From: Kribbella sp. VKM Ac-2569
Lineage (GTDB): Bacteria > Actinomycetota > Actinomycetes > Propionibacteriales > Kribbellaceae
Direction: 5' to 3'
NCBI RefSeq assembly: GCF_004216905.1
Contig: NZ_SGXJ01000002.1
Span: 620,001 to 684,000 of the forward strand
Length of the DNA: 64,000 bases
In this document: positions 19,957 to 27,841 of the stretch, piece after piece
How positions within the stretch are numbered: position 1 is the first letter of the stretch
How the letters are laid out: the number at the start of each line of letters is the position of its first letter
Notes under the pieces: model-generated
Told to the model about the DNA's origin: nothing
Databases searched by the model: none
Seen by the model: the letters and a program-made list of their open reading frames with translations, nothing else
Made by a program: the position numbers and the translations under genes

Positions 19957-20884
19957 GCAGCACGGCGACCTGTGCGCTGTTGAAGAGGTTTGCGGTGAGG
20001 GGGACGTGGGTGTCGCGGTTGTAGGGGTCTTGGTCGTGGGCGTTGGCGATGATCAGGGAGTAGGCGCAGCGGTAGGTGAGGAGGTGGTCGGGGTCGTAGC
20101 CGAGGCGGGCGGCGAACTCTGTGTCGAAGGCTGCTTCGACCTCGCGTGCCCGGGGTGACCAGAGGTCGATGACGGTTGCGGTGGCGGCTGCTTCGAAGAC
20201 CGGGTCGCCGGGCATGGTCAAGAGACCGAAGTCGAGGAGCGTTACGGGGCGGAGGTCCTCGTCTACGAGGATGTTGCCGGCCGTGACGTCCCCGTGGACC
20301 AGGCGCGTCTCCGGTTCCTTGAGGTCGGACAGCAGCACGAAGAGGTTCTCGACCTTCGTCTCGAAGTTGTCGATCACCGGGCTCAGTTGATCGCCGAAGC
20401 GCGCCACCCGTCGACGGACGAGACCCGACAGCGCGTCGATCCACGAAACGCCCTCCGACCGGAACGGATCCGGTTCGTCGAGCACCGTCGTACGGCGAAG
20501 GACGGCCGGCGCCTCGACCTGCGCGACGGCCTCGACCACCTCGACGACGCAGTCCCGCATCCGCTCCCAGCCCGCATCGCCGAACTGCGGCGCCACGGTG
20601 TGCAGCGGGACTCCGGGCAGCTCTTCCTCGATCGTCACCCAGTAGGGCCCTGGGCGGTGCAGGTCCAGCAAGCGCGGCGTGCGATAGGGCAGACGGCCGT
20701 CGAGCGCGGCGTACAACTCCCCCAGCGTTCGCAGCTCACTCTCGCCCGCGTGGAACCAGATCTTCGCGACCTTCTCCCCACCGAGCCGAAACACCGCCCC
20801 CTGCATCCCGATCGCAACCTGCGCCACCTCCCGGTACCCCAGACCGTGAAGCTGTTCCTGCAGAAAAGCGTCCGACAACGACAT
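19946..20884 (-). CDS. APH-fold phosphotransferase family protein
   Basis: A 312-residue kinase-like protein with N-lobe VAKIWFHAGE and an intact catalytic loop HGDVTAGNILVD followed by LLDFGLL. All phosphotransfer residues are present, unlike the APH-like protein at 4259. The substrate could be an antibiotic, sugar or amine. A resistance role is not shown. The ATG at 20884 gives the natural N-terminus. Convergent with the VOC gene. Confidence 0.8.
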   Translation of the reverse strand: MSLSDAFLQEQLHGLGYREVAQVAIGMQGAVFRLGGEKVAKIWFHAGESELRTLGELYAALDGRLPYRTPRLLDLHRPGPYWVTIEEELPGVPLHTVAPQFGDAGWERMRDCVVEVVEAVAQVEAPAVLRRTTVLDEPDPFRSEGVSWIDALSGLVRRRVARFGDQLSPVIDNFETKVENLFVLLSDLKEPETRLVHGDVTAGNILVDEDLRPVTLLDFGLLTMPGDPVFEAAATATVIDLWSPRAREVEAAFDTEFAARLGYDPDHLLTYRCAYSLIIANAHDQDPYNRDTHVPLTANLFNSAQVAVLLSR

Positions 20885-20938
20885 GCCGAGAGACCCTAGC
20901 CGCACTCCACACAAGGTGTCTGTCGATTTTGGCCGGGC

Positions 20939-21409
20939 TCAGTCGTACGAGCGTTCGGTGAAGCTGAGGCCGCCGCGTTCGGGGTGGGTCAGGTACTGGG
21001 ACTTGCTGTGGACGGGTGGGGTGCGGACGTACTGCGTGAAGCCAGGAGCCCGGAGGCGGAGGTCGAAGTTGTGGCCCTCGATGTGCCACAGCGGGTCCGG
21101 GCGGTCGTCGGGTGGGTCGAGCCGGTGCAGGTCGGCGATCTCGAGCAGGTCGTTCATCGGCTCGAGCCCGCCCGAGACGTCCCACGCCTCGTCGAACACC
21201 AGCGTCGCCGGGGCGATCCAGAAGGTGAAGTGCCGCCGCGCGAACGCCGGGTCGACCCACCGGACGATGTAGTCGAGATCGAGCAGTACGCGCTGCCAGG
21301 GAAACCCGTCCTCACGTACGCCGATGCTCACCGCGTGCACGCGGCAGTCGTGCCAGCCCATCACCTCGAAGTCAGCCGCCGTCCAGGTCGCCTTCTCCAG
21401 TTCCGTCAT
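20939..21409 (-). CDS. Uncharacterised cytoplasmic protein
   Basis: A 156-residue acidic, Trp-rich protein with a MGWHDCRVHAV segment near residue 17 and LDLDYIVRW and HFTFWIAPATLVF strands. No signal peptide or membrane helix. The pattern suggests a small beta-rich domain like those of immunity or DUF families, but I cannot name it. The ATG at 21409 is 40 bp from the divergent hydrolase start, so promoters are shared there. Confidence 0.65.
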   Translation of the reverse strand: MTELEKATWTAADFEVMGWHDCRVHAVSIGVREDGFPWQRVLLDLDYIVRWVDPAFARRHFTFWIAPATLVFDEAWDVSGGLEPMNDLLEIADLHRLDPPDDRPDPLWHIEGHNFDLRLRAPGFTQYVRTPPVHSKSQYLTHPERGGLSFTERSYD

Positions 21410-21448
21410 CGCATCAGTATTGTCGGAAGGACCTGGAATCCTTGCGGC

Positions 21449-22291
21449 ATGGGTGATTCGCTGGTGGATGTCGGAGACGTCACGCTGTTCGTCCGGGAGC
21501 TCGGGCGGCGGAGTGATCGGCCTTCTGTGGTGGTGATACACGGCGGGCCGGATGTCGGGCACGGGTACCTGGTGCCTGGGTTCGAGCCGTTGGCCCGGGA
21601 TCACCACGTGGTGCTGTTCGACTTCCGCGGGTGCGGGCGGAGCAGTCGGGGGTTGCCTGACGACGACCTGCAGCCGGAGTACGTCGTACAGGACACGCAT
21701 CGGCTGATCGAGAGACTCGGGCTCGGGGCGGTCGACCTGGTCGGGTTCTCGACGGGCGGGCGGGCGGCGATGGAGTTCGTGCACCAGTATCCGGAGCAGG
21801 TACGGCGGTTGGTGCTCGCGTCGACGTCGGCGTACTCGTTAGCGGAGGGTGCGGTCTACCTCGCGGACTGGGACGAATACCAGCGCCGCCAGCGGGTCGA
21901 GGACGAGGCGAACGGTGCCCTGCGCAACTCGACCATCTTCGTGTGGGACCTCGCCCGCGCACCGGCGTACCTGCAACTGCTCGAATCCCTGGACACCGAC
22001 CTCGGCGACTGGTCCGAGGAACGCGCGATCAACGGCCTGATGCATCCCTGGATCACCGCCGATCCCGACCAGATCCTCCGTGACTTCGCGAAACCCATCC
22101 TCATCCTGCACGGCGAGAAGGACATGGGCTTCCCCGTCCAACTGGCCCACCGCCTCCACGAAGCCGTCCCCAGCCAGCTAGCCGTCATCCCCAACACCGC
22201 CCACATGTGCCACTTCGAACAACCCGAAGTCTGGGCCCAACACATCCGAGAATTCCTGGACACGCCACATCCCGACACACTGGTCAGATGA
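21449..22291 (+). CDS. Alpha/beta hydrolase, proline-iminopeptidase-like
   Basis: A 280-residue hydrolase. The oxyanion-hole motif HGGPDVGHGYL is typical of the prolyl aminopeptidase branch. The nucleophile elbow is GFSTGG, the acid is likely in GEKDMGF and the His in NTAHMCHFE. It could be a peptidase or an esterase/lactonase. Its TGA overlaps the ATG of the next small gene (ATGA), so the two are probably translated together. Confidence 0.87.
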   Translation: MGDSLVDVGDVTLFVRELGRRSDRPSVVVIHGGPDVGHGYLVPGFEPLARDHHVVLFDFRGCGRSSRGLPDDDLQPEYVVQDTHRLIERLGLGAVDLVGFSTGGRAAMEFVHQYPEQVRRLVLASTSAYSLAEGAVYLADWDEYQRRQRVEDEANGALRNSTIFVWDLARAPAYLQLLESLDTDLGDWSEERAINGLMHPWITADPDQILRDFAKPILILHGEKDMGFPVQLAHRLHEAVPSQLAVIPNTAHMCHFEQPEVWAQHIREFLDTPHPDTLVR

Positions 22292-22614
22292 CAGTCGCCA
22301 AAGTCTCAGGATGGGTCTGGTCGGCCAACCTCCGCACCGCCCTGAAGCACATCTCCTGGTCCGTCGGCTACGCGTTCGACGACTGGGACTGGGAGGCAAT
22401 GGAAACTGCACTGCCCCAGACGAGCTGGGATCCGCCGGAGCATTGGTACGACTACCCGATCATCGGCGACCAGACCCTCACCGTGCACCTGGCGCACAAC
22501 AGCGGCGACGACCCCGTCGGCATCCGCGTCGAAGGCGACCTCGACGAGATCCTCGCTGCCAGAATCGAAACAATCATCGATCTCCTCTCCGACATCACCG
22601 TGGCCGAGGAGTGA
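22288..22614 (+). CDS. Small uncharacterised protein coupled to the hydrolase gene
   Basis: A 108-residue acidic protein rich in Trp (VGYAFDDWDWEAMETAL) with no motif I recognise and no export signal. It starts inside the stop of the hydrolase gene (ATGA), so the pair forms a small operon. The acidic character and coupling would fit a partner or immunity-type protein, but this is only inference. Confidence 0.6.
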   Translation: MTVAKVSGWVWSANLRTALKHISWSVGYAFDDWDWEAMETALPQTSWDPPEHWYDYPIIGDQTLTVHLAHNSGDDPVGIRVEGDLDEILAARIETIIDLLSDITVAEE

Positions 22615-22792
22615 GCCTGCACGAAACTCGCGTGCCTGGCAGCGACGACTGCATGTAGCGTTCCCTCCGAGTGTCAGGGCGAGGAGGAGGTGGTTGCTGT
22701 GCGCGTTTCCTGCGCGGTGCCGCCTCGGATCTTCTGGCGGCTCTGACTCTCACCGGGGCCACCGCATCCGACCTCATGCGAGGGAGCCCCAG

Positions 22793-23374
22793 ATGCATCT
22801 CGAAGTATTGAACGCTGTACGGGCGTTGTTCGCCGACTACCCCGGCCGCTACTGGATCGCCGGCGGGTGGGCGCTCGACCTGTTCGCCGATCGGGTACGG
22901 CGACCGCACACCGACGTCGACGTACTCGTCCTGGCCCGCGACCTCGACCTGGTCGCCGCCACGTTCACCGACCCGCCGCCGACGGTCGAGAACCCGAACA
23001 CCGGCGACCAACGCCCCTGGGAACCAGGCGAGACGTTGACGCCAGGTCCCGACGTACTGGCCTTCCCCGACGACCTGCTCCCAGCCCCGGTCCGCATCAT
23101 CCTCGCGGCATCCGACGGCGACGACTGGGTCTATCACCGGGGCCGCGGCACTCTCCGCAAACCGCTCGACGAGATCACGCTCATGACCGCCGACGGCCTC
23201 CCGTACCTCGCCCCGGAGCTCGTGCTCCTGTTCAAGTCCCGCAGCGACCGCCCGAAGGACACCGAGGACTTCAACGACGTCGCCGCCGACCTCGATCCAG
23301 CCCGCCGCGCGTGGCTGCACGCCCGCATCGCCCCGCGCTACCCCGACCACCCTTGGCTCCCCGCCTTGACCTGA
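22793..23374 (+). CDS. AadB-like nucleotidyltransferase-fold protein
   Basis: A 193-residue protein of the aminoglycoside 2''-adenylyltransferase-like group. Near the N-terminus is YWIAGGWALDLFADRVRR, then HTDVDVLVLARD, matching the GGWAxD...R.H.DxD nucleotidyltransferase signature with two Asp metal ligands. LVLLFKSR and PKDTEDF near the C-terminus also fit. GAGGGAG precedes the ATG. It could modify an aminoglycoside or be a nucleotidyltransferase of other use. A hairpin terminator follows the stop. Confidence 0.82.
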   Translation: MHLEVLNAVRALFADYPGRYWIAGGWALDLFADRVRRPHTDVDVLVLARDLDLVAATFTDPPPTVENPNTGDQRPWEPGETLTPGPDVLAFPDDLLPAPVRIILAASDGDDWVYHRGRGTLRKPLDEITLMTADGLPYLAPELVLLFKSRSDRPKDTEDFNDVAADLDPARRAWLHARIAPRYPDHPWLPALT

Positions 23375-23376
23375 CG

Positions 23377-23404
23377 CCAGCGGGGCACTGGGGACACCCG
23401 CTGG
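23377..23404 (+). terminator. Hairpin terminator after the nucleotidyltransferase gene
   Basis: The perfect 8-bp inverted repeat CCAGCGGG / CCCGCTGG, with a 12-base loop, lies 2 bp after the stop codon. GC-rich with a G-rich downstream side and no T-run, as expected for actinobacteria. Confidence 0.6.
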
Positions 23405-23490
23405 GGGCGGTGAACAAGGTATTGCCTGTGCCCAGACCTCATTGGGTGTTCCCAGCCCCCACGTCGGACGATTGCGTAGGATCCGGTGTT

Positions 23491-24462
23491 GTGCAGGGGA
23501 CGCGGCTCGACATGGATCGGATTCGGGCGGCGTACGAGGTCATCGATCCGGTGTTTCTCGACAGTCCGTTGTATCGCTGCGAAGCGTTGGAACCGCTGCT
23601 CGGCTGTGCGATCAGCATCAAGCTCGAGACGGCGAACCCGGTCCGCAGCTTCAAAGGCCGAGGCACCGAGGTCGTCGCCAGTCAACTCGCTCGCAGCGAC
23701 TCGAAAGCCGTGGTGTGCGCGAGCGCGGGCAACCTCGGCCAGGCCCTCGCCTGGTCCAGTCGCGATCGCGGCCTCGACGTCACAGTCGTTGCCTCGCGGT
23801 TCGCCACCGCGACCAAGCTCGACCGGATCCGCGCACTCGGCGCCAAGCTCGAGCTCGTCGACGGCGACCACGAACTCGCCCGCGAACGGGCTGCCGCAAT
23901 CGCGCAGTACGACGGGATTCGGCTGCTCGAGGACAGCCTGGACCTCGAGACATGCGAGGGCGCGGCAACCATCGGACTCGAACTGGTGCCGCGGATCGAC
24001 CAGTCGAGCGATCGCCCCGCGGTCCTCATCGCGCTCGGCGGCGGTGCACTGGCGACAGGGGTGGGATACGTGCTGAAGACGCTCGCGCCCGCGGTCGAGG
24101 TGATCTGCGTTCAGCCGCTCGGCGCACCGGCGTTGACGCGCTCCTGGCATCAGCGCCGCGTCGTCACCACCGACGCGACCAACACGATCGCCGACGGCGT
24201 CGCCGGTCGCATCCCCATCCGGGAGGTCCTCGACGACCTCCTCGTCGTTACCGACGACGCCGTACTCGTCCAGGAATCCTCGATCGTCACCGGCCTGCGC
24301 ATGCTGCTCGACCACGCCGGTCTCGTCGTCGAACCATCGGCCGCGCTCGGCATCGCCGCGATCCTCGAAGACCGCGACCGGTTCGCCGGACGGCAGGTCT
24401 TCACGATCGTGTGCGGCAGCAACGTCGACCAGGACAAGTACCGGCGCTGGGTCGGCCTCTGA
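23491..24462 (+). CDS. PLP-dependent threonine/serine dehydratase-like enzyme
   Basis: A 323-residue fold-type II PLP enzyme. SFKGRG carries the Schiff-base Lys, CASAGNLGQALAW the substrate/PLP Asn loop, and ALGGGALATG the phosphate-binding loop. CGSNVDQDKYRRW ends the protein. It lacks an ACT regulatory domain, so it resembles a catabolic dehydratase or diaminopropionate-lyase-like relative. GTG at 23491 has AGGA upstream, while ATG at 23512 is the alternative. Its TGA overlaps the NUDIX start by one base (TGATG). Confidence 0.87.
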   Translation: MQGTRLDMDRIRAAYEVIDPVFLDSPLYRCEALEPLLGCAISIKLETANPVRSFKGRGTEVVASQLARSDSKAVVCASAGNLGQALAWSSRDRGLDVTVVASRFATATKLDRIRALGAKLELVDGDHELARERAAAIAQYDGIRLLEDSLDLETCEGAATIGLELVPRIDQSSDRPAVLIALGGGALATGVGYVLKTLAPAVEVICVQPLGAPALTRSWHQRRVVTTDATNTIADGVAGRIPIREVLDDLLVVTDDAVLVQESSIVTGLRMLLDHAGLVVEPSAALGIAAILEDRDRFAGRQVFTIVCGSNVDQDKYRRWVGL

Positions 24463-24902
24463 TGGCGAGGCTTGCGGTGAAACTCCTGCTGCTGGATGAG
24501 GACGACCGCGTACTCCTCATCCACGCAAAGGATCCGAAGACCCAAGCCGAGTGCTGGTATCCAGTCGGCGGCGGTATCGAAGGGGACGAGTCCCTGCAGG
24601 CCGCCGCTGCGCGCGAGGCGTACGAGGAGACCGGTCTACGCGATCTGCCGACGGGGACCCACGTGTGGACCCGGGATCACACCTACGAGTTCAACGGCGA
24701 GACGGTCGACGTACACGAGGAATGGCTCCTGCACCGCGTCGAACACTTCACGCCGGCACCGGCACAGCTGAGCGAGTACGAAACCACCACGATCCTCGGC
24801 TTCCGTTGGTGGACCGCGCAGGAGCTGACCAAGACCACCGAAACAGTCTTCCCACCACAACTCAGCGACTTGCTCACCCAGGGGGATATCCGGCTCTTGT
24901 GA
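24462..24902 (+). CDS. NUDIX hydrolase
   Basis: A 146-residue NUDIX domain with a complete box running from GGGIEGDESLQ to REAYEETGL (Gx5Ex7REUxEExGU), preceded by CWYPVGG. It hydrolyses a nucleoside diphosphate linked to another moiety. The substrate is not predictable. Translationally coupled to the PLP enzyme gene. The last codons lie inside the left arm of the inverted repeat 24884-25011. Confidence 0.92.
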   Translation: MARLAVKLLLLDEDDRVLLIHAKDPKTQAECWYPVGGGIEGDESLQAAAAREAYEETGLRDLPTGTHVWTRDHTYEFNGETVDVHEEWLLHRVEHFTPAPAQLSEYETTTILGFRWWTAQELTKTTETVFPPQLSDLLTQGDIRLL

Positions 24903-25011
24903 TGGATGTGGGGATGGGTTGGGCTGATCCGGCGACCCCACGACTACCCGTCGCGCGACCCGGGATCGGGCTGATCACCACCCGCACATCGGGCAGGAGA
25001 GCCGGATATCC
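24884..25011. repeat. Long-range inverted repeat around the NUDIX stop
   Basis: The perfect 14-bp arms GGATATCCGGCTCT (24884-24897) and AGAGCCGGATATCC (24998-25011) are separated by 100 bp. GATGTG (24905-24910) and CACATC (24985-24990) pair further in. The right end continues as GGATATCCGCTCG, a word that recurs at the right end of the palindrome at 36303-36386. It could be a terminator, a small non-autonomous element or a stable RNA fold. Confidence 0.55.
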
Positions 25012-25049
25012 GCTCGCTAGTCCGGCGGATCCGAACGAGACTCGGTGTC

Positions 25050-25598
25050 ATGGATGTGCGGTACGTCGAGTACGGGCCCGGGGACTTGCCTCCGTTGCTG
25101 AAGGCCCAGGTCCTGTCATTCCTGCGGATCGTCTGGCCGGAAGGATTCACCGGGGACCTCAGGTATCGCGACTGGATCACCAACCCGGCGTACGAACCGC
25201 AGCATCTGCTGTACGTCGCCGGTGACCTGGTCGTCAGCCACCTCGAGATCGTCCACGTCAACCTGACCCACGAAGGCACGACGTACAAGGTCGCCGCTCC
25301 GACCAGCGTCCTGACCTTCCCGCAGTTCCGCACTGAAGGATGGGCCGGGCGACTGGTCGCGGCCGCCTGTCGCCGGATCGAGTCCGGTGACGCCGACCTG
25401 GGCCTGATCTGCTGCGAACCGCACAACCAGTCGTTCTACGCCAAAGCCTCTGGCTGGCCATCCTTGCCCGAGGCAACAGTAATCGCCGACGGCACCTCCA
25501 CGGGCCAAGCAATCCTGATGCGCCTCCTCACTCCCAAGGCCCAGCAACAGCAGGACGACTTCCGCCGCTCCCCCATCCGCCTCGAAAACGAGCTGTGA
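25050..25598 (+). CDS. GNAT family N-acetyltransferase
   Basis: A 182-residue GNAT-like protein. LLYVAGDLVVSHLEIVHV forms beta strands 2-4, followed by VLTFPQFRTEGWAGRLVAAAC, where the acetyl-CoA loop (Q/R-x-x-G-x-G/A) reads RTEGWAG. The substrate, possibly an antibiotic or protein, is unknown. The next gene, another GNAT, starts 20 bp downstream on the same strand. Confidence 0.75.
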   Translation: MDVRYVEYGPGDLPPLLKAQVLSFLRIVWPEGFTGDLRYRDWITNPAYEPQHLLYVAGDLVVSHLEIVHVNLTHEGTTYKVAAPTSVLTFPQFRTEGWAGRLVAAACRRIESGDADLGLICCEPHNQSFYAKASGWPSLPEATVIADGTSTGQAILMRLLTPKAQQQQDDFRRSPIRLENEL

Positions 25599-25617
25599 CC
25601 TGCAGGAGAATGAGTTT

Positions 25618-26055
25618 GTGTCTGATCCATCGGTCGTCATCCGTCCAGCTCGTCTCGAGGACGGCGAGCACGTGTGGCCGCTCGCGCGGGCCTTCGCCAC
25701 GTCGTTCACTCCCGAACGGTCCGCGTTCGACGCGACCTGGAAGCAACTGGTCGACGTACCCGACACTCTGCTGCTGGTCGCCGAGACCGCTGACGGCGGA
25801 ATCGTCGGCTACCTCCTCGGCAACAGCCATCTCACCTTCCTCGCCAACGGCCCCGTCGCCTGGGTCGAGGAGGTCATGGTCGACGAAAACCAGCGGCAGT
25901 CCGGAATCGGCCGCCTGCTGATGGAACGCGCCGAGCGATGGGCCGAGTCAACAGGCGCCGCGTACCTCGCCCTCGCCAGCCGCCGAGCAGGACCGTTCTA
26001 CCTGGCCCTGGGCTACGAAGACTCCGCCGTCTTCTTCAAGAAAACACTGACCTGA
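25618..26055 (+). CDS. GNAT family N-acetyltransferase
   Basis: A 145-residue canonical GNAT domain. VAWVEEVMVDENQRQSGIG contains the acetyl-CoA pyrophosphate loop QRQSGIG, followed by RLLMERAERWAE, and GPFYLALGYEDS forms the late Tyr-containing strand. The GTG at 25618 has AGGAG upstream. It follows another GNAT gene by 20 bp and is convergent with the next gene. Confidence 0.88.
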   Translation: MSDPSVVIRPARLEDGEHVWPLARAFATSFTPERSAFDATWKQLVDVPDTLLLVAETADGGIVGYLLGNSHLTFLANGPVAWVEEVMVDENQRQSGIGRLLMERAERWAESTGAAYLALASRRAGPFYLALGYEDSAVFFKKTLT

Positions 26056-26062
26056 TCCACGG

Positions 26063-26593
26063 TCAGGCCGGCCGCCGACTTCCCCATTCACGGTGGAAGT
26101 AGCGGGCGTCTTCGCTGGTGACGCGAAGGATCGCGTCAGGCTCTGCCGGGGCAGGCCACAGTTGCAGCAGGTACGCGTCGAACAGGCCGTCCGCGAACTC
26201 CCGGTCCCGCGCGATGTCTCGTCCGCGCTCGCTCACCCGCAACCGGTAACTCCCCGGCGCCACCCCCTCGAGCTTGCCGCCGCTCTCACCGGCCCAAGAC
26301 GTGTACCCGACATCTGCCGACCGTACGTCGATCGACACCTCGACAACGTCCTCCCACGACTCCTCGGGTACGCCGGGCGCCACGTCAAGCAGCACGATCC
26401 GAACCGGCGAGCCACCGGATCGCCGAGCGAAGTGCACGTACACACCGTCCCCGTGCGCGGCCCCCGCCAGCCCATTCACCTGCCCGGCAAAGAACCGATC
26501 CGCATCCCCGTCGAACCCGAACTCTCCATCCCACACCAGATCGAACTGCCCGTAATCGGTCTGAACCACGTCATCGAACAACACCCGCTCCAC
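26063..26593 (-). CDS. Uncharacterised protein
   Basis: A 176-residue acidic protein, GTG start, no signal or membrane helix. It reads as a beta-rich domain (VVQTDYGQFDLVWDGEF, VRIVLLDVAPGVPEE, GSYRLRVSERG). It ends 8 bp from the GNAT stop in convergent orientation and starts 9 bp after the RNA-ligase-like gene on the same strand, so the two may be cotranscribed. Family not recognised. Confidence 0.65.
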   Translation of the reverse strand: MERVLFDDVVQTDYGQFDLVWDGEFGFDGDADRFFAGQVNGLAGAAHGDGVYVHFARRSGGSPVRIVLLDVAPGVPEESWEDVVEVSIDVRSADVGYTSWAGESGGKLEGVAPGSYRLRVSERGRDIARDREFADGLFDAYLLQLWPAPAEPDAILRVTSEDARYFHREWGSRRPA

Positions 26594-26602
26594 ACCAGCA
26601 CG

Positions 26603-27184
26603 CTAACGCCCACCAGGCCGACCGAGCGGCACAACTTCGATGATCCGCCACTCGTACATGCGGTTGTCCCGATGCATCTCGATGAGGGAGACGGCGTTGA
26701 CGGTGAGATCTGCGGGCGCGGGCACGACCCGGATCACCGCAGCTAGGGCAGCGCGGGCGGGCTGCGGCGTGTTCGCGTACGCAAGGCTGATGTGCGGGCG
26801 ATATCCCTCGGCGCCCTCGGGTACGCCGTCTGCGCCGAAAACGTCCGCGATTGCAGCGCGTACGGCGTACCGGATCGTCTGCGGGGGTTCGAGCGGGTCC
26901 GACGGGAGAAGGATCGCCTCGCGCGCGACGACGGGGCGGTGGAGGCGTACTTTCGCCGGCTCCAACTCCCTTAGTCGCGCACGAGCCGCGCCGAGCAGCG
27001 CATCCACCCGCGCGGGCGGCACGTCCTCGACGAACCCGACGCCCTGCATGGTCAGGTGCAACCACTCCAGCGGAATCAGGTCGAGCCCAGGCACCGTCGA
27101 GAGCTCCGCTTGGTACTGCGTGACAAGCCGGTGGAGAGGTGCCGGGTCCTCGAACGTGTTGATGTGCCACGCATAGAACCGCAT
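26603..27184 (-). CDS. 2'-5' RNA ligase / cyclic phosphodiesterase family (2H phosphoesterase)
   Basis: A 193-residue LigT/ThpR-like protein. Both catalytic HxT/S motifs are present: WLHLTMQG near residue 45 and RPHISLAYANT near 140. Family members open 2',3'-cyclic phosphates or related RNA ends. With kptA at 2393 this is the second RNA-end enzyme of the window, though the genes are far apart. No clear ribosome site. A 46-codon open frame ends 24 bp upstream and may couple its translation. Confidence 0.85.
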   Translation of the reverse strand: MRFYAWHINTFEDPAPLHRLVTQYQAELSTVPGLDLIPLEWLHLTMQGVGFVEDVPPARVDALLGAARARLRELEPAKVRLHRPVVAREAILLPSDPLEPPQTIRYAVRAAIADVFGADGVPEGAEGYRPHISLAYANTPQPARAALAAVIRVVPAPADLTVNAVSLIEMHRDNRMYEWRIIEVVPLGRPGGR

Positions 27185-27207
27185 ACCGATACCCGGCCCG
27201 GCGGCGG

Positions 27208-27348
27208 TCAGGTGTCGTATTCGAGGCCGTCCCACGGTTCGTAGTAGGCGATGAAGTCGCCTGGTTCGATGTGGATCGAGTAGATGCCTTCGAACTCGGC
27301 ACCCACCCAGCCAACGCAACCACCAACCAGACCGCGAGCACCCCGCAC
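27208..27348 (-). pseudogene. Short open frame, possible gene remnant
   Basis: A GTG-initiated frame of 46 codons whose second half reads like the end of a real protein (GIYSIHIEPGDFIAYYEPWD), while its first half is Gly/Val-rich and ends near repeat copy A. It may be the surviving 3' end of a gene cut off upstream, or a true small protein. It immediately precedes the 2'-5' RNA ligase gene on the same strand. Confidence 0.35.
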
Positions 27349-27390
27349 CACAGCCCCCTCACCCGCCCCGTGCCGCACAATCTAGCCACC

Positions 27391-27451
27391 GCTGCCGGGT
27401 TATGTGACCGCTGCCGGGCAACAACACGCCAGCGATAAAACAACCCGCCAG
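27391..27451. repeat. 61-bp palindromic repeat, copy A
   Basis: Outer arms CGGGTT and AACCCG and inner arms CGCTG and CAGCG form an imperfect hairpin. It matches copy C (49137) at 48 of 61 positions by eye, without gaps. On its left side ACCGCTGCCGGG is repeated with a 20-bp period. It lies between the RNA-ligase-like gene and the small membrane protein gene. Confidence 0.8.
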
Positions 27452-27475
27452 TCCGTTGGTCTGCACACTGGGGTC

Positions 27476-27796
27476 GTGGGGACCGTTCCGTTGGTGCTTG
27501 GGCTCGTGGTCGCGGTGGTGATCAGCGCGCAGATCGTGCTGCTGATGGGCGGCCGTCGTCCGCTCGACAAGCGGCTACGCGACCTCGGTACGGGTGGCGA
27601 CGCGTTCGCACTGCTGTGGGCGGCGGTGCTGACGATGGGCGCGGTGGGCGCCGTCATCGGGAGCCTTCTCGACGTACCGGGAGCCGGTGGTGCGGTCGGC
27701 GTCGTACTGGCGCTCCTGACCTGGACGGCCGCTGTCGTCTGGGCCCACCGCCGGCCACAACCACCCGCACGACACCAGTCATCCCAGGACAAGTAG
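27476..27796 (+). CDS. Small membrane protein
   Basis: A 106-residue protein with three hydrophobic stretches: PLVLGLVVAVVISAQIVLLM (about 4-23), ALLWAAVLTMGAVGAVIGSLL and VGVVLALLTWTAAVVWAH. A basic, Pro-rich tail follows. An earlier in-frame ATG would lie inside repeat copy A, so the GTG at 27476 is preferred. Ribosome site weak. Function unknown. Confidence 0.55.
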   Translation: MGTVPLVLGLVVAVVISAQIVLLMGGRRPLDKRLRDLGTGGDAFALLWAAVLTMGAVGAVIGSLLDVPGAGGAVGVVLALLTWTAAVVWAHRRPQPPARHQSSQDK

Positions 27797-27841
27797 ACGT
27801 CGGATCTCGCGCTGGGTGGAGACAACTGACACAGTGAGCGG

